A stretch of DNA of 64,000 nucleotides from Echinococcus granulosus (Eukaryota; Platyhelminthes; Cestoda; Cyclophyllidea; Taeniidae): positions 514,858 to 578,857 of the forward strand of contig NW_020170383.1 in the NCBI RefSeq assembly GCF_000524195.1. The letters run 5' to 3'. This document shows positions 24,944 to 39,200 of this stretch, piece after piece (the first letter of the stretch is position 1; every line of letters begins with the position of its first letter). The notes below the pieces were generated by a model. That model saw only the letters and a list, made by a program, of their open reading frames with translations, searched no databases and was not told the origin of the DNA. The translations under genes were made by a program, and so were the position numbers.

Positions 24944-27900
24944 GTATTTTTCTCGAAGCAGTCTAATTTGTTGTTCATGCCTTGTTGAGGACCAATTAGC
25001 TGCGGGAATCCATGACATATTTACGGTTTAGATTGTCCATCGTTTCTGGTGCCGGGCAGGTGATTTATTAGTATCAATCAGGAGCCTCATGGGGGCCACT
25101 GGTTATGCCACTTAGCATTTGGCATTTGCATTTGATTTTAAATGTCCACTTGTAGATAGCCACTGCGAGTCTTTGGCGCAGTCTGGATTATTCAAAGTCA
25201 TTAAATCGTAGGGCTAGGTGGCGTCAGCAGCCTTCTACCACTGGTTGCATTGTCTAGTCTGCTGTAGAATGATCAACCCAATAAGTGTCAGGTTTCAGAG
25301 GCGAAATTGCGTCGCCGTGGACGCACGAGGCGTTCACTTTTATTTCTACGGCTTGAGGACGTCTCTGGATGTCTAGGGAATCTTCGATAAATTTGTCCAG
25401 TGCTCACTAGGGTAGTAGTAAAGATTCTTGAATTATAGTCCTCTTCTGAATTCTCGCGTTTGAGTGTGCTTCTTTGATACGTCTAAGCTGTAGAAGTGGC
25501 TACTCTGCTTAGAGAACGATTATTCTCACATTTCAATATTCACAAGAATTAATTCCGTTTTACCTGTTTTCCTCCTTGCTGGAGTCACGCAATATATCGT
25601 GAATTACGGCTGACTTCGCTTTTTTATGTCTCATAAGAAGCTCTCATTCATTTTTACCACTAAAGTCCCTGGATTTCGACATTTATTAAAATCATTTTGG
25701 CTGAATAATCTGTCATTGGCAAAGGACAATGACTTTAGACGTACTTCTACGTTTGTTTATCGCTGTCTGACCGTAATGGAAATCTGTCATTTTTAAACTA
25801 GCACGCATCAAAATCTCAAATAAATCCTGTTTCCAACTGCAGGCATATTTTTTGGGAAATTAATGTTAGAAACAAGTGGCTATCCAAGTGGAGTGTGGAC
25901 AACCTCACGGTTGTGAAAGTGCTACCAGGTACTGGTACCTTCATTAATTGTATGGTACGTCGCGCGCCCCAGTGCAGTCCATTCGGATTAGAGCATTTGT
26001 ATCGCCTTCGGATTTGCAGGGTAACGTTTCGGTAGTTGGACGGGAAGTGTGCTTAATTTCGCTACTAAGCAACGTTTCTAAGCGCTCCACTTCTACATTT
26101 CTGAGCGTTTACTGGACACTACTCACCTGAATCCCGCCTACAGGTTTCAGTTGTGGTATTATTGCCCATTTATTGCTCTTGCACTTATTCACGTCTTAAA
26201 GTGTTTAGAATGGAAGATTTAATGGCATTTGTAAACCGAATGGCTAAGTTCACCTTTTGGGAAAATAAGGCCAAGGAAGTGTTCCAACCGCGAAGTCTAT
26301 TATTCCAAAATTCTGGGTGTACTTATGGGTATTTGCAATGCGACATTACCTACCTGTTAGGCGTGGCTATCCTTCAACGAATCGTAGAACTGTGAAATTC
26401 ACTCATTCATTCGTACATAAGTGGTGGCTATGAAACAGTTGGTAGGTATTTTGTTCAGTTGCCATGGGAGCCCATGACACGGTTATTTTAATCAGCTGGG
26501 TGATTTTCGTCACGTTTTTGGTCTGTCTTAGATCCCTCTTTAATGCATTTAAAACACCTCGTCTGCATCAGGTCTTTAAAATCACTAATTTTATTTTATT
26601 TTATACTCGTGTAGGTTCGTATTCGCCTACTTTCTTCGTCCACTTGAATGCCAGGCATTCGAAACAGTTAAATAGTTCTGATTAAATTTTTTTTTGACGT
26701 TGCGTCATCAAGAAGGCTATTCTGAGGCAGTGATAAGTAATGGTGTATAGTCTTCTTGTCCATAGAAAAGTTTGACCTGAATCTTTGCCATCCAAACCAG
26801 TTTTCGCAGTATTTTAGTTGACTGAACAAGAAATACGCACTTTCATTTAATCACGAAAGACCCCGACCACCAACTTTGCCTGTGAACTTTACAAGGTCAC
26901 TCGCTTGACGTGGTATCTGAGTCACCACTAAAGAACATGTAATACGCAAGAGATTGTGACCCTATCTTGATGGTACGGCAGAATTAGAGGACTAGAGGCA
27001 TGGGCGAGATGAACAGAATAGTGTACAGTCAATGTTTTTACTGATGGCATTTCTAGCCGTGAGTTTGATTTTTTGTTAAGCTAGGGCTTTCTGGGAATTT
27101 CCAATGAGTCTTCCCGACAGAATCCCTCAGGTTTGATCTTCAAACAGCATTATAAAGTGCACGCAATTGGAATAAGTGCCTCTCCGTATCGCCAACTTTA
27201 ACCTCTATCGGCTCTTAATGCATAAATTCAAAATAATTTTATCGGCGGCCTCTAATTCAAGGTAATGGATGAGAGGGGAGTGGGAGACAGGAATTAGTAA
27301 ACAAGTTTCGTTCACCAGACTGTGAGCAGCCCAGGGTGGCAACATAAGACTGCTTCAGAATTCACCATACACTGTATTCCTACTATTTTAAAATAAGCTT
27401 CACAATCCTGTGAAGACTGTGAAATCCGTTGAAGAATATTTCTTTTCCTCTCTTCCTCAGCGAAATCTTTACTAGTTATATTTCGCTGTTAATTTTTCGA
27501 AGAGTTTGAAACATCTTAATGACATGTGAATTCCTGAAATGACTTTCAAGCGTTTAAGGTCAGTAAAGGCGCGTTGTCACAGCCTAACTGCCGTTGTTAC
27601 ATTGTAGGATTTGCTGTGAATTTGTACAATGTAGACATTGACAGTTTTCTTATGCGTAAAATGAATGACACGAAACAGTTGTTTATAAAAATGCGATTGT
27701 GAAAAGTGAGGAATAAATAGTGCTCCTGCGAATGAGGCACAATCCATACACTTGTACAGCAGTTGCTCCTGCTCTGGGAGAAGGGTTCAGACTCCCGATA
27801 GGTCGGGAAAAAATGCAAAGGCGTCCATGCTCACTTTTTAGTCGAAAGGATTGCCCAGATCGCGTAGAGCAATGAGTGGGTGCATCCCTCCAATTTCACA

Positions 27901-29224
27901 CTGAATATACGGGATTCATTCCAAACACTCCAACTGCATGACAAAAAAGAGGTGATTAACGCATATTATCATTGCAAGGTGTAGTTCCTTGGGTTTTCTC
28001 GTCACGTGGACCTGTGAGCATGCGGAACTACCTCGGTTTTGCTACTCATGTAAAAGCTTCCCATTAATTGCATTAAAGTAGAAAAGTTTGGTTTCATGTT
28101 AGAACATTTATGTGGGATTTAGCTGGGGAGATAGTAAAGCATAATATGAGATCTCCATGCTTCACTTCTTAATGAATGAACGCTTTTTATGCAAACTTAT
28201 GGTCATGGCCACTTTGTCTAAATACCTCAAGAAAGTGTATCAACTACATCATATGTAGCAATATAATGGGAATGTATAGAAAAGTGGGTAAAATTAAAAA
28301 AGGCTTTTGTTGTGAAGTACGGCATAAAAATTCGTAGCCGTATTTGTAAATTATTTTAGCCAATTTACATGTGCTTTACTTTGTCGATTGTAATACTCAT
28401 AGAAAGCCTTAAATCTAGTTTTGAAGAAATCTATTTTAAAAGGAAGCAAGAGTCGCAATGCCCGCGAAAGAGCATGTTCGTTGGTGCGCTTCCCTCCACC
28501 AGGAAACCCATCAATGGCAGGCACGGAGAACGGAGTTTCCAGCATAAAACAAACTAAAGTGACGTGGGTGTTTATGGTTATTTTTCAGTTCTTTTGGAGT
28601 AACTTAGCAACCGGTGGTCAGTTTCTCCAACTGTCGCCTACTAAAGGCTTCACTTTAAAAGAATTTGCTGTCAACATCATCGTTATCAATTGCTTCATCC
28701 AGTTTGGTTTCCCCTCGCTCCAATTTAGTACCTGTGGTGGATTTGTAGGAAAGTGCGCGTTTGCATTTTAACAATAATCATATGGAAAATGCATGATTTT
28801 AACTTAGATGAATGAATCGTTGCTTCAGGCTAATAGCTCTTCGGAAGTGCAGAAGCATTTGATTTTTCCAAATCCAACGTCGGCTGGACCTTCTAGTAGG
28901 CTGTCTAATATGTGTTAGATGAGCGATTAAAAATGGCAACTGGCGAATGCTTCATTTTGTATTGCCCACTTATATTAGTTACAAATAGTCGAATGAAAAT
29001 TCGCCTATGCACTTCAGCATAACCATTTGGTACAACTAATTGCTCATTAAAAAAACTTATTAACTCAGTCATAAGTTTTAAAACCATGACTTCTTGACTG
29101 ATATTGGTACTTCCGACTAAGATCTAGGGGAGTTTCCTTTACTAAAAAGGTACGTTAATCTAACTACTTGTTGACGAGATGTTGCACTCTGTATATCTAA
29201 TTCAACGACTGCTCGGTCCGTTGA
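24944..29224. other. Region with scattered exon-like patches, no assembled gene
   Basis: Plus-strand patches that read as protein but are unnamed: about 25160-25260 (SLDYSKSLNRRARWRQQ), 25293-25370 (EAKLRRRGRTRRSLLFLRLE), 25948-26100, and 28441-28560 (RFPPPGNPSMAGTENGVSS). They could be exons of the gene begun at 22551. The rest looks like intron or intergenic DNA. Confidence 0.25.
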
Positions 29225-29503
29225 ATGCGCGACATGGTGGCGATGCCCAGCAAATCATGTCATGCGCAATTATTTGGTGCAAGCAGCGCGTCAAGTCAGG
29301 TGCTGCATAGGAATGCCCCAACATTCAGGTCAGAGGAAAACGTCAATTTTCAGAATTCGCATGACCTCCCCGACGTTCAGCAAGCAAACCATCTGTTGGC
29401 CAAGAGGCCAAACATTTTGACAGGCTCAACGTTACGTCCCTTCACATGCAGCAAGAATGTATTGCAACTTCTGGAAAGTCTATGCATTTTGTGTTTTGTG
29501 TGA
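29225..29503 (+). CDS. Unrecognised ORF upstream of the KChIP-like gene
   Basis: A 92-codon frame from a true ATG (MRDMVAMPSKSCHAQLFGAS..) through a polar Ser/Asn/Gln-rich stretch to a stop. It has no recognised domain. It lies about 0.7 kb upstream of the KChIP first coding exon on the same strand. It could be the last exon of the gene to its left, a separate small gene or a chance frame. No donor was found that would join it in phase to the KChIP exons. Confidence 0.25.
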   Translation: MRDMVAMPSKSCHAQLFGASSASSQVLHRNAPTFRSEENVNFQNSHDLPDVQQANHLLAKRPNILTGSTLRPFTCSKNVLQLLESLCILCFV

Positions 29504-29859
29504 AGAAAAAGTTGTCGAATAATCAGAGAAAGTAAAGCTGGTTTAATTATTTCCTAATGAGCACGTGTGAATAACTAGGTAGGAACCGTAAATATTATTT
29601 TCAGCAAAAAAACATACCTATCACCGTGTGCCCAAGGCTTCCCAACAGGTTTGTTGCAAACAATTTTTTGTGATTACAAATCTAGCGAAGTATGAGTTCC
29701 TAATAACTTCAAATGAGTTTCGACTGCACGAAACGTAGCCATCTCAACAATACAGTCTTAAAACTGTTACATTTTAAAAATTCTCCGATAATGTTTTGTT
29801 CACGACTAAGAGCTGCATCAATTTTGCACCGCATGTGTTGATGGGTAAACTCTCAGGGA

Positions 29860-30205
29860 CGACGAGTTGTGCAATTTCGGAGGCAGCGTTTTGGCTAGGC
29901 CCGCCTGTCTGTCCACTTTTGCAGCACGCAGCACCTCAAGGCCGCCTGTCCGTCCCACCGGTGGCCCGTTTGCGCGCGCGCGCGTGGGCAAGTGGAGGGT
30001 GCGCACCGAGCGCGGGCTGGCATGCGCCTTCTGTCCGCGCTGGAATTCCCCATCCACCCACCGTATTTATGCATGCCCCTCAACTGGGCGAGCTAGCGAA
30101 CGAACAAACGAGGGAAGCAGCAGCATTTCACGCAGAAGTGTGATCCGCTTCCGCTGACTTCAAGTAGAACCTGCAGCGAGACGCGGTTTTGTCGCCGCAG
30201 TGAAA
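29860..30205 (+). promoter_or_regulatory. GC-rich promoter / 5' UTR region of the KChIP-like gene
   Basis: A CpG-rich block, including a GCGCGCGCGCG run near 29974, in otherwise AT-rich sequence. It ends at the first coding ATG at 30206. This is typical of a main promoter with an untranslated leader. The exact start site cannot be seen. Confidence 0.5.
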
Positions 30206-33200
30206 ATGGGTGAGTATCGGTCCACCGTGTACTTCGTCAGGCTGGGACTACTTTAGATTATTGCTTTGCTGAAATGATTTGCATTACCAAACTATTTCGA
30301 AGGAATGCTTTTGATAGTAGAGATTTTCCTCATTTTGGATGATTGCATCCAAATAGAAATTAGATACTGGGTTTAAATAAATGCGTAGTTTCTTCTAACT
30401 TTTATTCATTAGGTCTCATATTTTTCCACTAGCACATTTTTAGACGTAAAACCGTAGGCAATGTCACTTTTGTCAAAGCATTATTTAAAAGTGTAGAGGT
30501 CGGGACATTTCTCTACCGTTTTATTTGACGAGCTTATAAGCATTAACAAAGTGCGCATCATCCTCATTGAAGCTCCAAACAAACGTCTGCTTGAGTTTAA
30601 AACAATATTTCTGTAAGATTGGAATTTTGATCACATCAAAGTCGATACTGAGAATGTCAAGGTCTTTTTTCGTATACCTCAATTTTGGTCACCCAATAAA
30701 TAGAAGCACATTAGTAACCAGACAAAACTTTCCTTTACTTGCTGATTTACTATTGCATTTTAAAGCTTTGCACGATTTAAACTTCCTTTGGGTGTAGGTC
30801 TACATAGCAGAACTTCTACTAAAAATGCATTTCTTTCCGTTTGTCGAGATTGCGATCATTGCATTCAATGGGAAATATCTCAGGAAGGAGATTTTATGGG
30901 AAATGTTCTTTTTTTTGATAAAGTTGGCGGAAGTTTTCCCCTTTTAAGGAAAAAAATAATGGACAAAGAGCCACTTGCCACACAAAGAGCCCATTTATAA
31001 TCTTGCATTCGTTTTAGAATACAGCTGCAAATTTTCTGCCATGCAAATAAATTGATAAACGATAGAAATGAAATAGGATCAAATCTTCTTCAAACGGCGT
31101 TATGGAGTCCCATTATTCCTTGGGATTAGGTTGTAGTTTTCAAGGCAAGTTAGGAAAACCACTTTGCTTGTGGTCAGCAATCCAAAACCGCATATCTGGA
31201 ATGTGCAATCTGCTCCAGGGTTAGGTAATGGACGTGCACCCAACCTTTCTGAGATTCCGAGATTTGCCTCTTTCCTATTTTGAATTTGGGCGCTTTTGGT
31301 ATATGACTTTCCATTGCATAAGAGTTTTGACGAGAATTTTGTCCGGTATAGTGTTTCAAATTGTAATTCAGGGAACTACGAAGTGGATCTCAGTTCGCTA
31401 TAACTCTAGGTGGCCACTGTAGAGATTGCAATATTAACCAACTAAATGTCATTACGGAGCTCCTCATTGCTGTTTAACTGATACTTAAAGCTTCTTCTTG
31501 CCTATTTCAAAAGGCCGATATTAAAACAGTAATGCATAAATTCGATTGTGAAGCATAACTAAAATTCTTACTTATAACTCCTATACTCCACCACTTTTAT
31601 CAAATACTCGGAATTCATAAAATAACATTTACCCTTAGTGCTTATATAGGGAAATACAGGCTCTATTTGGAGAGGCTCTAAGTGAAATGGATTGAATATA
31701 TTTGCACTTTCCAGAAAATAGCTTCATTTTACTTCTGGTCAGCCTGCTACTTCGCTCAGAACTTGCTAGCAATGAAATACTGCTCTGAATTCACGTAGAC
31801 TGCAATATGGTGATTAACCAAATCATATTTTCGTGCGACATCAAACACGGAGGCTTCAAATGTCCAAATGAATTTGTTTCCACAGGCATTAAATGTATAT
31901 TCGCCTTTATTCCCTAATAGTCGTTATGCCCATTTCAAAACCTTGGTCATTTAGCCAGTTCCAGCATTGAGTTTCCCATAAATGTACAACTTCGTCTTAG
32001 TAGCGGCCACTGATCCACATTCCAGGGCCTACCTAAATCTATCAAGGAAATCAACAAGTAGCCACTACTGTTCAAAGAAATTGATGCAAAGGTCGCTCAA
32101 TTGGCAAGAAATTTGGTCTCTTTTCTCTATCACCCTCAGCATTTTAACCGTCGTCACCGGTGTCGTGCACGTCAGTGAGACCATGCAAAATTCATCCTCT
32201 CGTGCTTTGCAGAAAATAAACTAGAGCTGCCTTCATTAATTTTTGAATACGCTGTTGCATCCAGTACCATAAAAGTCTCTACAAGACCCACGGCTTACTT
32301 TTTATCCACCTTGTAAAAACGGCTCCTTACACTCTGCTGGGACGCATCAAAGGAGCTTCCAGTTGCTAAGTGGTGGTGTAATTTTAAATGAATTTGCGGT
32401 GGCATCTTGAAAAGATGTATACAAAAATACCTATATAACAAAACATGAGTTACTAAACCAGGAGTCAGCCTACCAAAATACGTATATTTAAACGCATGGA
32501 GTGAAACGACATATTCACCTTTTCCTGAAATAGATACTGAATTTTATAACTAGAAATTATTATATTCGCATAAACACACAACGGATATGCTATTTACCCT
32601 TAAACACCAATCTAACTCTTTGTATGACGGTAAGTTTTTTTAATTTTCGGATACCTTGACACCACAGAAGAAGATATTCAATGCAGAAAATATGAAGAGG
32701 CCAATGCGGTGTGTCATTCACAAATCACACGTTACTTCAAGTCATATCAGGCTAATCTCGATTAGAATATTACACATATGGCATCACAATTAGTCTAACA
32801 ACTTCAAATCCTACTTAAATTTAGATGAAGGCTTTATGTAGAGGTAGGCCAGTTTCTACATTTCGTGTAAAGCTTATAAATTTGCTTTTGCAGGCCGTAC
32901 ACCGCACTTGATGTTTTGTCGTTGATAAATACCACCAATAAAACCAAGTTCAGCAGTGAATTACAGAAAAACTCGCACTTCAGTTGTATGAAATTCCTCG
33001 ATTTAAGGAACACATCTGAATGAACTCGTGGGAGTGCCTTTATAGTTCCTTTAAGGTGTCAGATGCATTATTAGTTATATCACCTCAATCACCGTCAAAT
33101 CGCATGGCAATTCTAGCTGAAATCCAACTGAGGGTTTCTATCATATTTTTACAAATCTAATATCTACTCAATGATTGCATTTGCTATTCAGTATTACTGC

Positions 33201-36200
33201 TTTCTTTTGATCCCCATGACAGCCTGATTTGTGGCTAAAATCACGAAATTTTCGCACCAAACAAGCACATGCGTAAGTTCATTGCCCTTACTTTTACCAC
33301 TAATCGCGGCCACATCACTATTCCATAGTAAGTCAATATGGGCTTAACAAAGACATGGTTCTCCATTATAAATAACAAATATTTGCTCTAAAAGTCCTGC
33401 TAAGTGGGTTGGAATGTTGACAAAGCCATTTCGCGTTCTTAGACTCATGGAAATGTTTCAGCTGATGAGTAAACTAAGAAAAGGTATCAAACGCCGTCTC
33501 CCTTTTTATTCATGAATCGAAAAGAGTTCCCGATTCATTATGAAGCACTAAAACTCCTTGGCTTTATGCACAAAATTATCCATAATTCTGAGAACTTAGT
33601 CGCTGCTCTGCTACACACTTCCAACAACCAAGGGGGGGGGGGTAAAAGTTCAGGTTTACAAGCATGAATTGCGAAATGAGATCTCTCATGCTGCAAAATT
33701 CTCGCTTTTCGAAATGTCCTTTTTCAATTTTTAGGCTTCCGAAGGGCTATCAGGATAAGTTTATTTTCTGTTTAGTAAACTACGCCTTTTTATAATTGGC
33801 GTGTTAGCAAAAGCATCTGTGCCCCGTGCCCTTAAAAGTTATACCAGTAAGATTAGCAAACCTTTAGCATTATCGTTGCGCACGACACTTACAAAAATAA
33901 AACGAGTGTCATTTTAATGATTTACTACGTATGTCTTTAATGAGGACAAAAGTACGACTTGTTTTTAGCCAACACTCATGGGGTAGCATTAAGAAGACCG
34001 CATGTAAGAGTCATATTTGTATTCGTATGAAGTAGTAGCCTGTAAAGCATTTATTGAATTTAACCACTTGCAAAGCCAACGTCCATCAACTTTTCAATAA
34101 CCTTCGAGGATTTCATGAAATCTCTAAAACCTACATGGAGGAGTTACATCAGTGGGATGCCGTTAACTAGTTCGCAGAAATGATTACGGTTTTTAACATT
34201 CACTTAGAAAATGCATAAATACTAGCCATATTTTATCTTATTAGTGTGGAGAATGACCTTATTACAGCTGAAGAGTTGGACTTTCTAAGGTGGGTCATCA
34301 AAACCCTGAGTGACGTTTGCAAAGTTTTTAAAACCGGTGCAGTGGATTGCATCAGCACCTATTTCCCTTGATAGACGCACTTGGGAACGGTTTTCACCCC
34401 AAAATATGCAAAAACTTCTCCTAAGCCCCAATTTACTTTATGGAGAAAGGACTAGTTTTTTTCAGTTTGCTAAAACGGAGGTCCGCAGATTTCCTTTCTA
34501 CCATGAAATGCACGAGGCGGCTTCCGCTCTGTAGCCATGGCCACCTCAACACGCCCTCTGCTCTTCCGGAACTCACGATCACATCCGTTTTCGGCTGCGG
34601 CACGCCATCTCTTTTCATTTTCTTTAACTCACTGATGCTTTTAAATTCTTCACACGCACCAACGATGCTTCTGATCTAGTGATTACTTGTGACTGGTATT
34701 TACGGAATTAAACTGTATCAGAGATTACTGGGACGGTGTTGATATATTCACGTCACTTAACACCTATATTGGAATATGCTTGCTCTTTACCACAAATTTT
34801 GTAATTAGATTCACCCACGGGTTCCGGAAAAAGGTATTACATTTTAATTACGTGATGCTGTATGGGTGTTTACTTATCCAATACGCACTAAACTCTTTAA
34901 AAACGGAATCAAAAGGTTTCCCAAGAAGATACTTTTTTATAACAATTGCATATTCTCCTGTGAAGATGGTATTTTTGCATAATAAGAATAAAAAGCGTTG
35001 CAGGTTCTAAAAAATGATAGGATTTGAACGCAAGAGTGAAGAGAAATGGTGCCAAAACTTCAGAAAACTGAAAACCACAAAGATAAATGTTCGAGTTACA
35101 TTTGCACTTATACAGCGCTTTTTTTTACAGCATTCAAGTACTGGTAGTAATAAATGGATGCCGTACTTCTCCCAATGTCTTTATTAATTTGTTCCTTTTT
35201 ATTAATTATTGCCCAAAATTATGCTACTCTTAATACATCAGTAGCAGCGCATAAACCTGCTTACACGAAAGCTTTAAAAGCATGCCACTTTTGAACTCTA
35301 TAAGTTTACCGTCTTGGGCCCTTTCCATTTTTGAGAAATTTTGAGAATGAGGCAGCTTAACGTGCTACTTCCACCATGCCACAACTTTATGTTGTGGATG
35401 AGGTCAACATATTTTATTGCTGGATTTTAATTATGTAACCGCTTAAATCTTATTTATTTGATAAGTTGATTTATTAAAATGAGATCCAACAAATCAGATA
35501 ACTAGTGCTTGCGTTTAGACCTCCATCATGTTATTCAATTACTCAGAATTATCCGTAGGAATCTAATGCAATTCAGTTTTTATTGAACACACCCTACGTA
35601 GCGCAACAACTGAGCCTTCTTTAGCATGTTCCGATCGCATATGAATATTTACAACCTATTAACTTCTAGATCCACAAAAGTGCAGGTTTCATAGAACACT
35701 GGTTTCCTATTGGCTCTCCGTAAATAGGTTTGTTCCTATTGGCTGCATTCCCCGGGATAAGATGCGCAAAACCGCTGTTCCTGTTAGGCATGAACTGAAG
35801 TCGTATGCATTGTGGACACAATCAGTGCCAAGGAAGCACACCTTTCTCAGAGGATTTAGCTATGCCATTTGCAATCAGGAGGGGATTCAAAGCGGCTCTT
35901 TCTCGGTGGACAGACAGAACTAGTAAAAACTTTGGTACAACAGCGGTAACCTTACATGATCTATTTGACCCTTTGCAATTCAAAATAAAAAACCAAATCT
36001 CGCCGTGGAATGCACGTAGTTTATCACCAGATAAGACTACATAATCCCCCTTCACATATGTATTCAAGATCATTTCTTTCTTCCAGAGTTATTAACTCAC
36101 CGGTTTCGAAAATTACCTAGCAATTTATGTTTTAGGCAAAACGCAAGCTATATTTCAGCTCCCCAATCGACATTTATTTTGCGTTTGTGGCAGATTTTGC

Positions 36201-39200
36201 GACTAGTTTTTTAATCTTACAAGCAGTAACAATCACATAAGCCACGATGCCCTTATTTTCGTCTTGGACTTTGCTGGACGTAAGTCACGGTATCGTTGAA
36301 TTGGCTATAAATAATTAAAACGAATGGTCGCATTTTATTATTCGGCCAAGAAACCAGTCATAAAATCTTCGGTAACAGCGTGCATCAATTTGGTGAACTT
36401 CCAAAAAATAAACATTTGCTGTAAATAGGAGTTGGCGATTTGTAGTTTTGCGTAGAACTAGGCCTGTAATCGAGATCCCTATTTAAAAAACTGGAGTGTG
36501 TTTTCACTCTACCCTCACACTGCCATAACATATCAACTGCTCAAAGCCCGAGTAAATAATAGCTTCGGACTTTTGAAGCTCTTGCTGGCTTTGAAGTCTA
36601 CTGCGAGTGAATAATCGCAGATAGTATCGTTTAATCTTCGTTTGCTTTGTTCTTTCAGACGCTGATTTCGACGCAATTGAGACGACTTACTTTCATCAAA
36701 AACCAGTCTCCATCCAAACTCTACTTAAGAGTACACAGTTTTCACGGAGAGAATTACAAATAATATATCGTGGTTTCAAAGAGGTTTGTGAATTTATTAA
36801 TAGTATATTATATGAAAAGATCTTTAAATATTTATAACATTGTGAGTCTGTTGCATCCTAGGGACCAAAATATTTTTAATGCCTCTGCGAACACACAAAG
36901 CATGCAGCTGTTGAGCTTCTAGACTCCACGAACGATCTGCACTTTGTCCATTCTTACTCGACATGCTAATATTCAGTCACATAATTACTTTGATCTTTTT
37001 ACTTAATGTTTGAGAAGATGTGCGTCTGTGGAGCTATAAATATACGAATTCGGGTGCCAAAAACATCAACATCATGAGCTGAGGTGCAAACATTTCGTGA
37101 AACCTCATGGCAAAGTGGAGACGCTTTGTAGAGTACTCCAGTCATTCACAATTGGCGTCTCTACCTATCTATTAACCATATTCCACTTCTGCTTTTTACA
37201 TACGGTATATTTATCGTCAATGTAAATATAGTTGGCGGTGCAATTCCATAGCCACTTGATCAACTACAATCTGTTCCCTTTTGCACAGATGGCTTTTCTA
37301 TAATGCTATGTGTGTGGATGAGCATTAAAAAATTACTTAGTTGTTCAAAAATTTGATAATAAACATTGTATAATCAAAATGTGGCACAAAAAAAATCTGA
37401 TCATACTATGCTTGGTTCGGCATATCCCCCCGTGCATGCAATTTTGACCCTTTATATCAATTTCAATGTAGAGGGCCGAATAAGTTATCCGGACAAATAA
37501 CTATGGAAGTGATTTATTAAACTGGTCATTTTAAGTTTTGATGACATATTTACCATGATCAGAGTTTTTTTTGTTAGAATGCATTAACACATTGAGGCTG
37601 ACTTCTGGGCAAAGGCGCGCCAGTTAAAGACATTGTTTCCTTTTGGTAAAGAGCGAGGCGAATTTTTAACTAGATGTCGTATTTTTAAGTCACGACCGCG
37701 GCAGTTATCATATCATCCACATAAGGTTACGCGCGGAACCGATTTTCTGTGTCCTATCTCTGCCTTACAAGAAAGGAGGCATGTAGGCGCTTGTTGAGAC
37801 GGACGGGCGTATGAAATGACTTGCGATACACGCCCATAATGTGAATGTGAGAGTGTTAAACCATTTTCTTTGGTACAAGGTACCACTGTTTCGCCGATTT
37901 TTTATCAGCCACACCGTTTTGGACTAATTTATGAAGTCCTGCCGAAGGTAGGACTTGCCACGGAATGCGCGCACTGAGAATCCCAAAACTTCCTTACTAG
38001 GCCTGCATTTTTATGCGCCTATATTTGGCTGACGAAGGAAGGAAAGCAGGGCTTCAAATATGCACCGTAATAAATTTAAAGTGTATACTGACTGGTCCGG
38101 ATAGCATGACTTATTTGCAGACGTAGATTAGTGGTGGTTACGCTAACACCCATTCAGAAAACAATTGCTGCGGTCTATATTAATTTAAATTATTAATTAA
38201 TGCATCGTAAATGACAAAGTATTCTTTTCTTAGGATTGTCCATCGGGCTACCTTACAGAGGATATTTTCAAGCTGATATATGGAAAGTTTTTTCCACAAG
38301 GAGGTAAGATTTGTAATATTTATTATATAGCGCTGACACGTCTTTGCTCCTTGATTAATTTGCTGGCGAACGGACTTTAATCGGTTCAAGGCAATGCTTG
38401 CGATGTGTGTGTTGTAAATTATGCTTCTCAAATTGTGTCATAACTAAGTAATTCTGGCGTATCGGCACTGCTGCATGCTGCCACCTTTCTTCATATTTCC
38501 TGTTGGCAATGCCAGTTTTAGTGGATTTTGGCCAAAAGTGCATTTCTTCGATTGTAAAAAAGTGCTGCTTTCTGATTAGTTGTGAATATTACTTTTTGGA
38601 CTAGTGTGGAAAATTATAGTTTAAACGTGTCGTTTTACGGTTCTACTTTGCTCCTTGCAAAGTTTGCATCCCGCCTGGCAGCTAATCAAAGGGTGTACAT
38701 CTAAGGAAAACGTTTTTGACACAATTTTTAGATGTAAGCCGCGATATTCGATCCCCTTTCCCTTTTAAGAAAAATAGTTAATATGCTTGTTATCGCATTC
38801 TCGTGGTTCGAGATTTAAATATCTCTACTTGTTTCAAGCCTTTGATCGTCTTATGGGAACGTGGATGCTAATTTTACCAGGAGATTTTCATAACGGTTTA
38901 GCAACATGCATTTTAAAACAAAATTACGGCTAATTATAATTGTCCAAAGTCTCGATAGGCAAACTCATTTCTTGTTCTGATGATTGTGCAAATAATCTGC
39001 CTTTATTAATAGCCTGATGTGAATTATTGTTGGTGAGTGAACTGGTCAATCTCTTACCCATTTCAGACGCCAACATGTATGCTCATTTTGTGTTCAGGAC
39101 ATTCGCCAACTCTAACCAGGGGAAAATAACTTTTGAGGTATGCTACCATTTGGCACGCCTTATTCGTAACATTATAAAGCACTTATTATCTGTTGGATGG

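Larger units (their letters stand above)
30210..36658 (+). other. Intron 1 of the KChIP-like gene
   Basis: About 6.4 kb, AT-rich. Apart from the alternative first exon at 35805-35922 and its CCAAT pair, only short unsupported frames and an 11-G run are visible. Confidence 0.6.

Noticed and set aside
29974..29984. GCGCGCGCGCG run as Z-DNA or replication signal
   Set aside because: Too short to support more than a local feature of the GC-rich leader.
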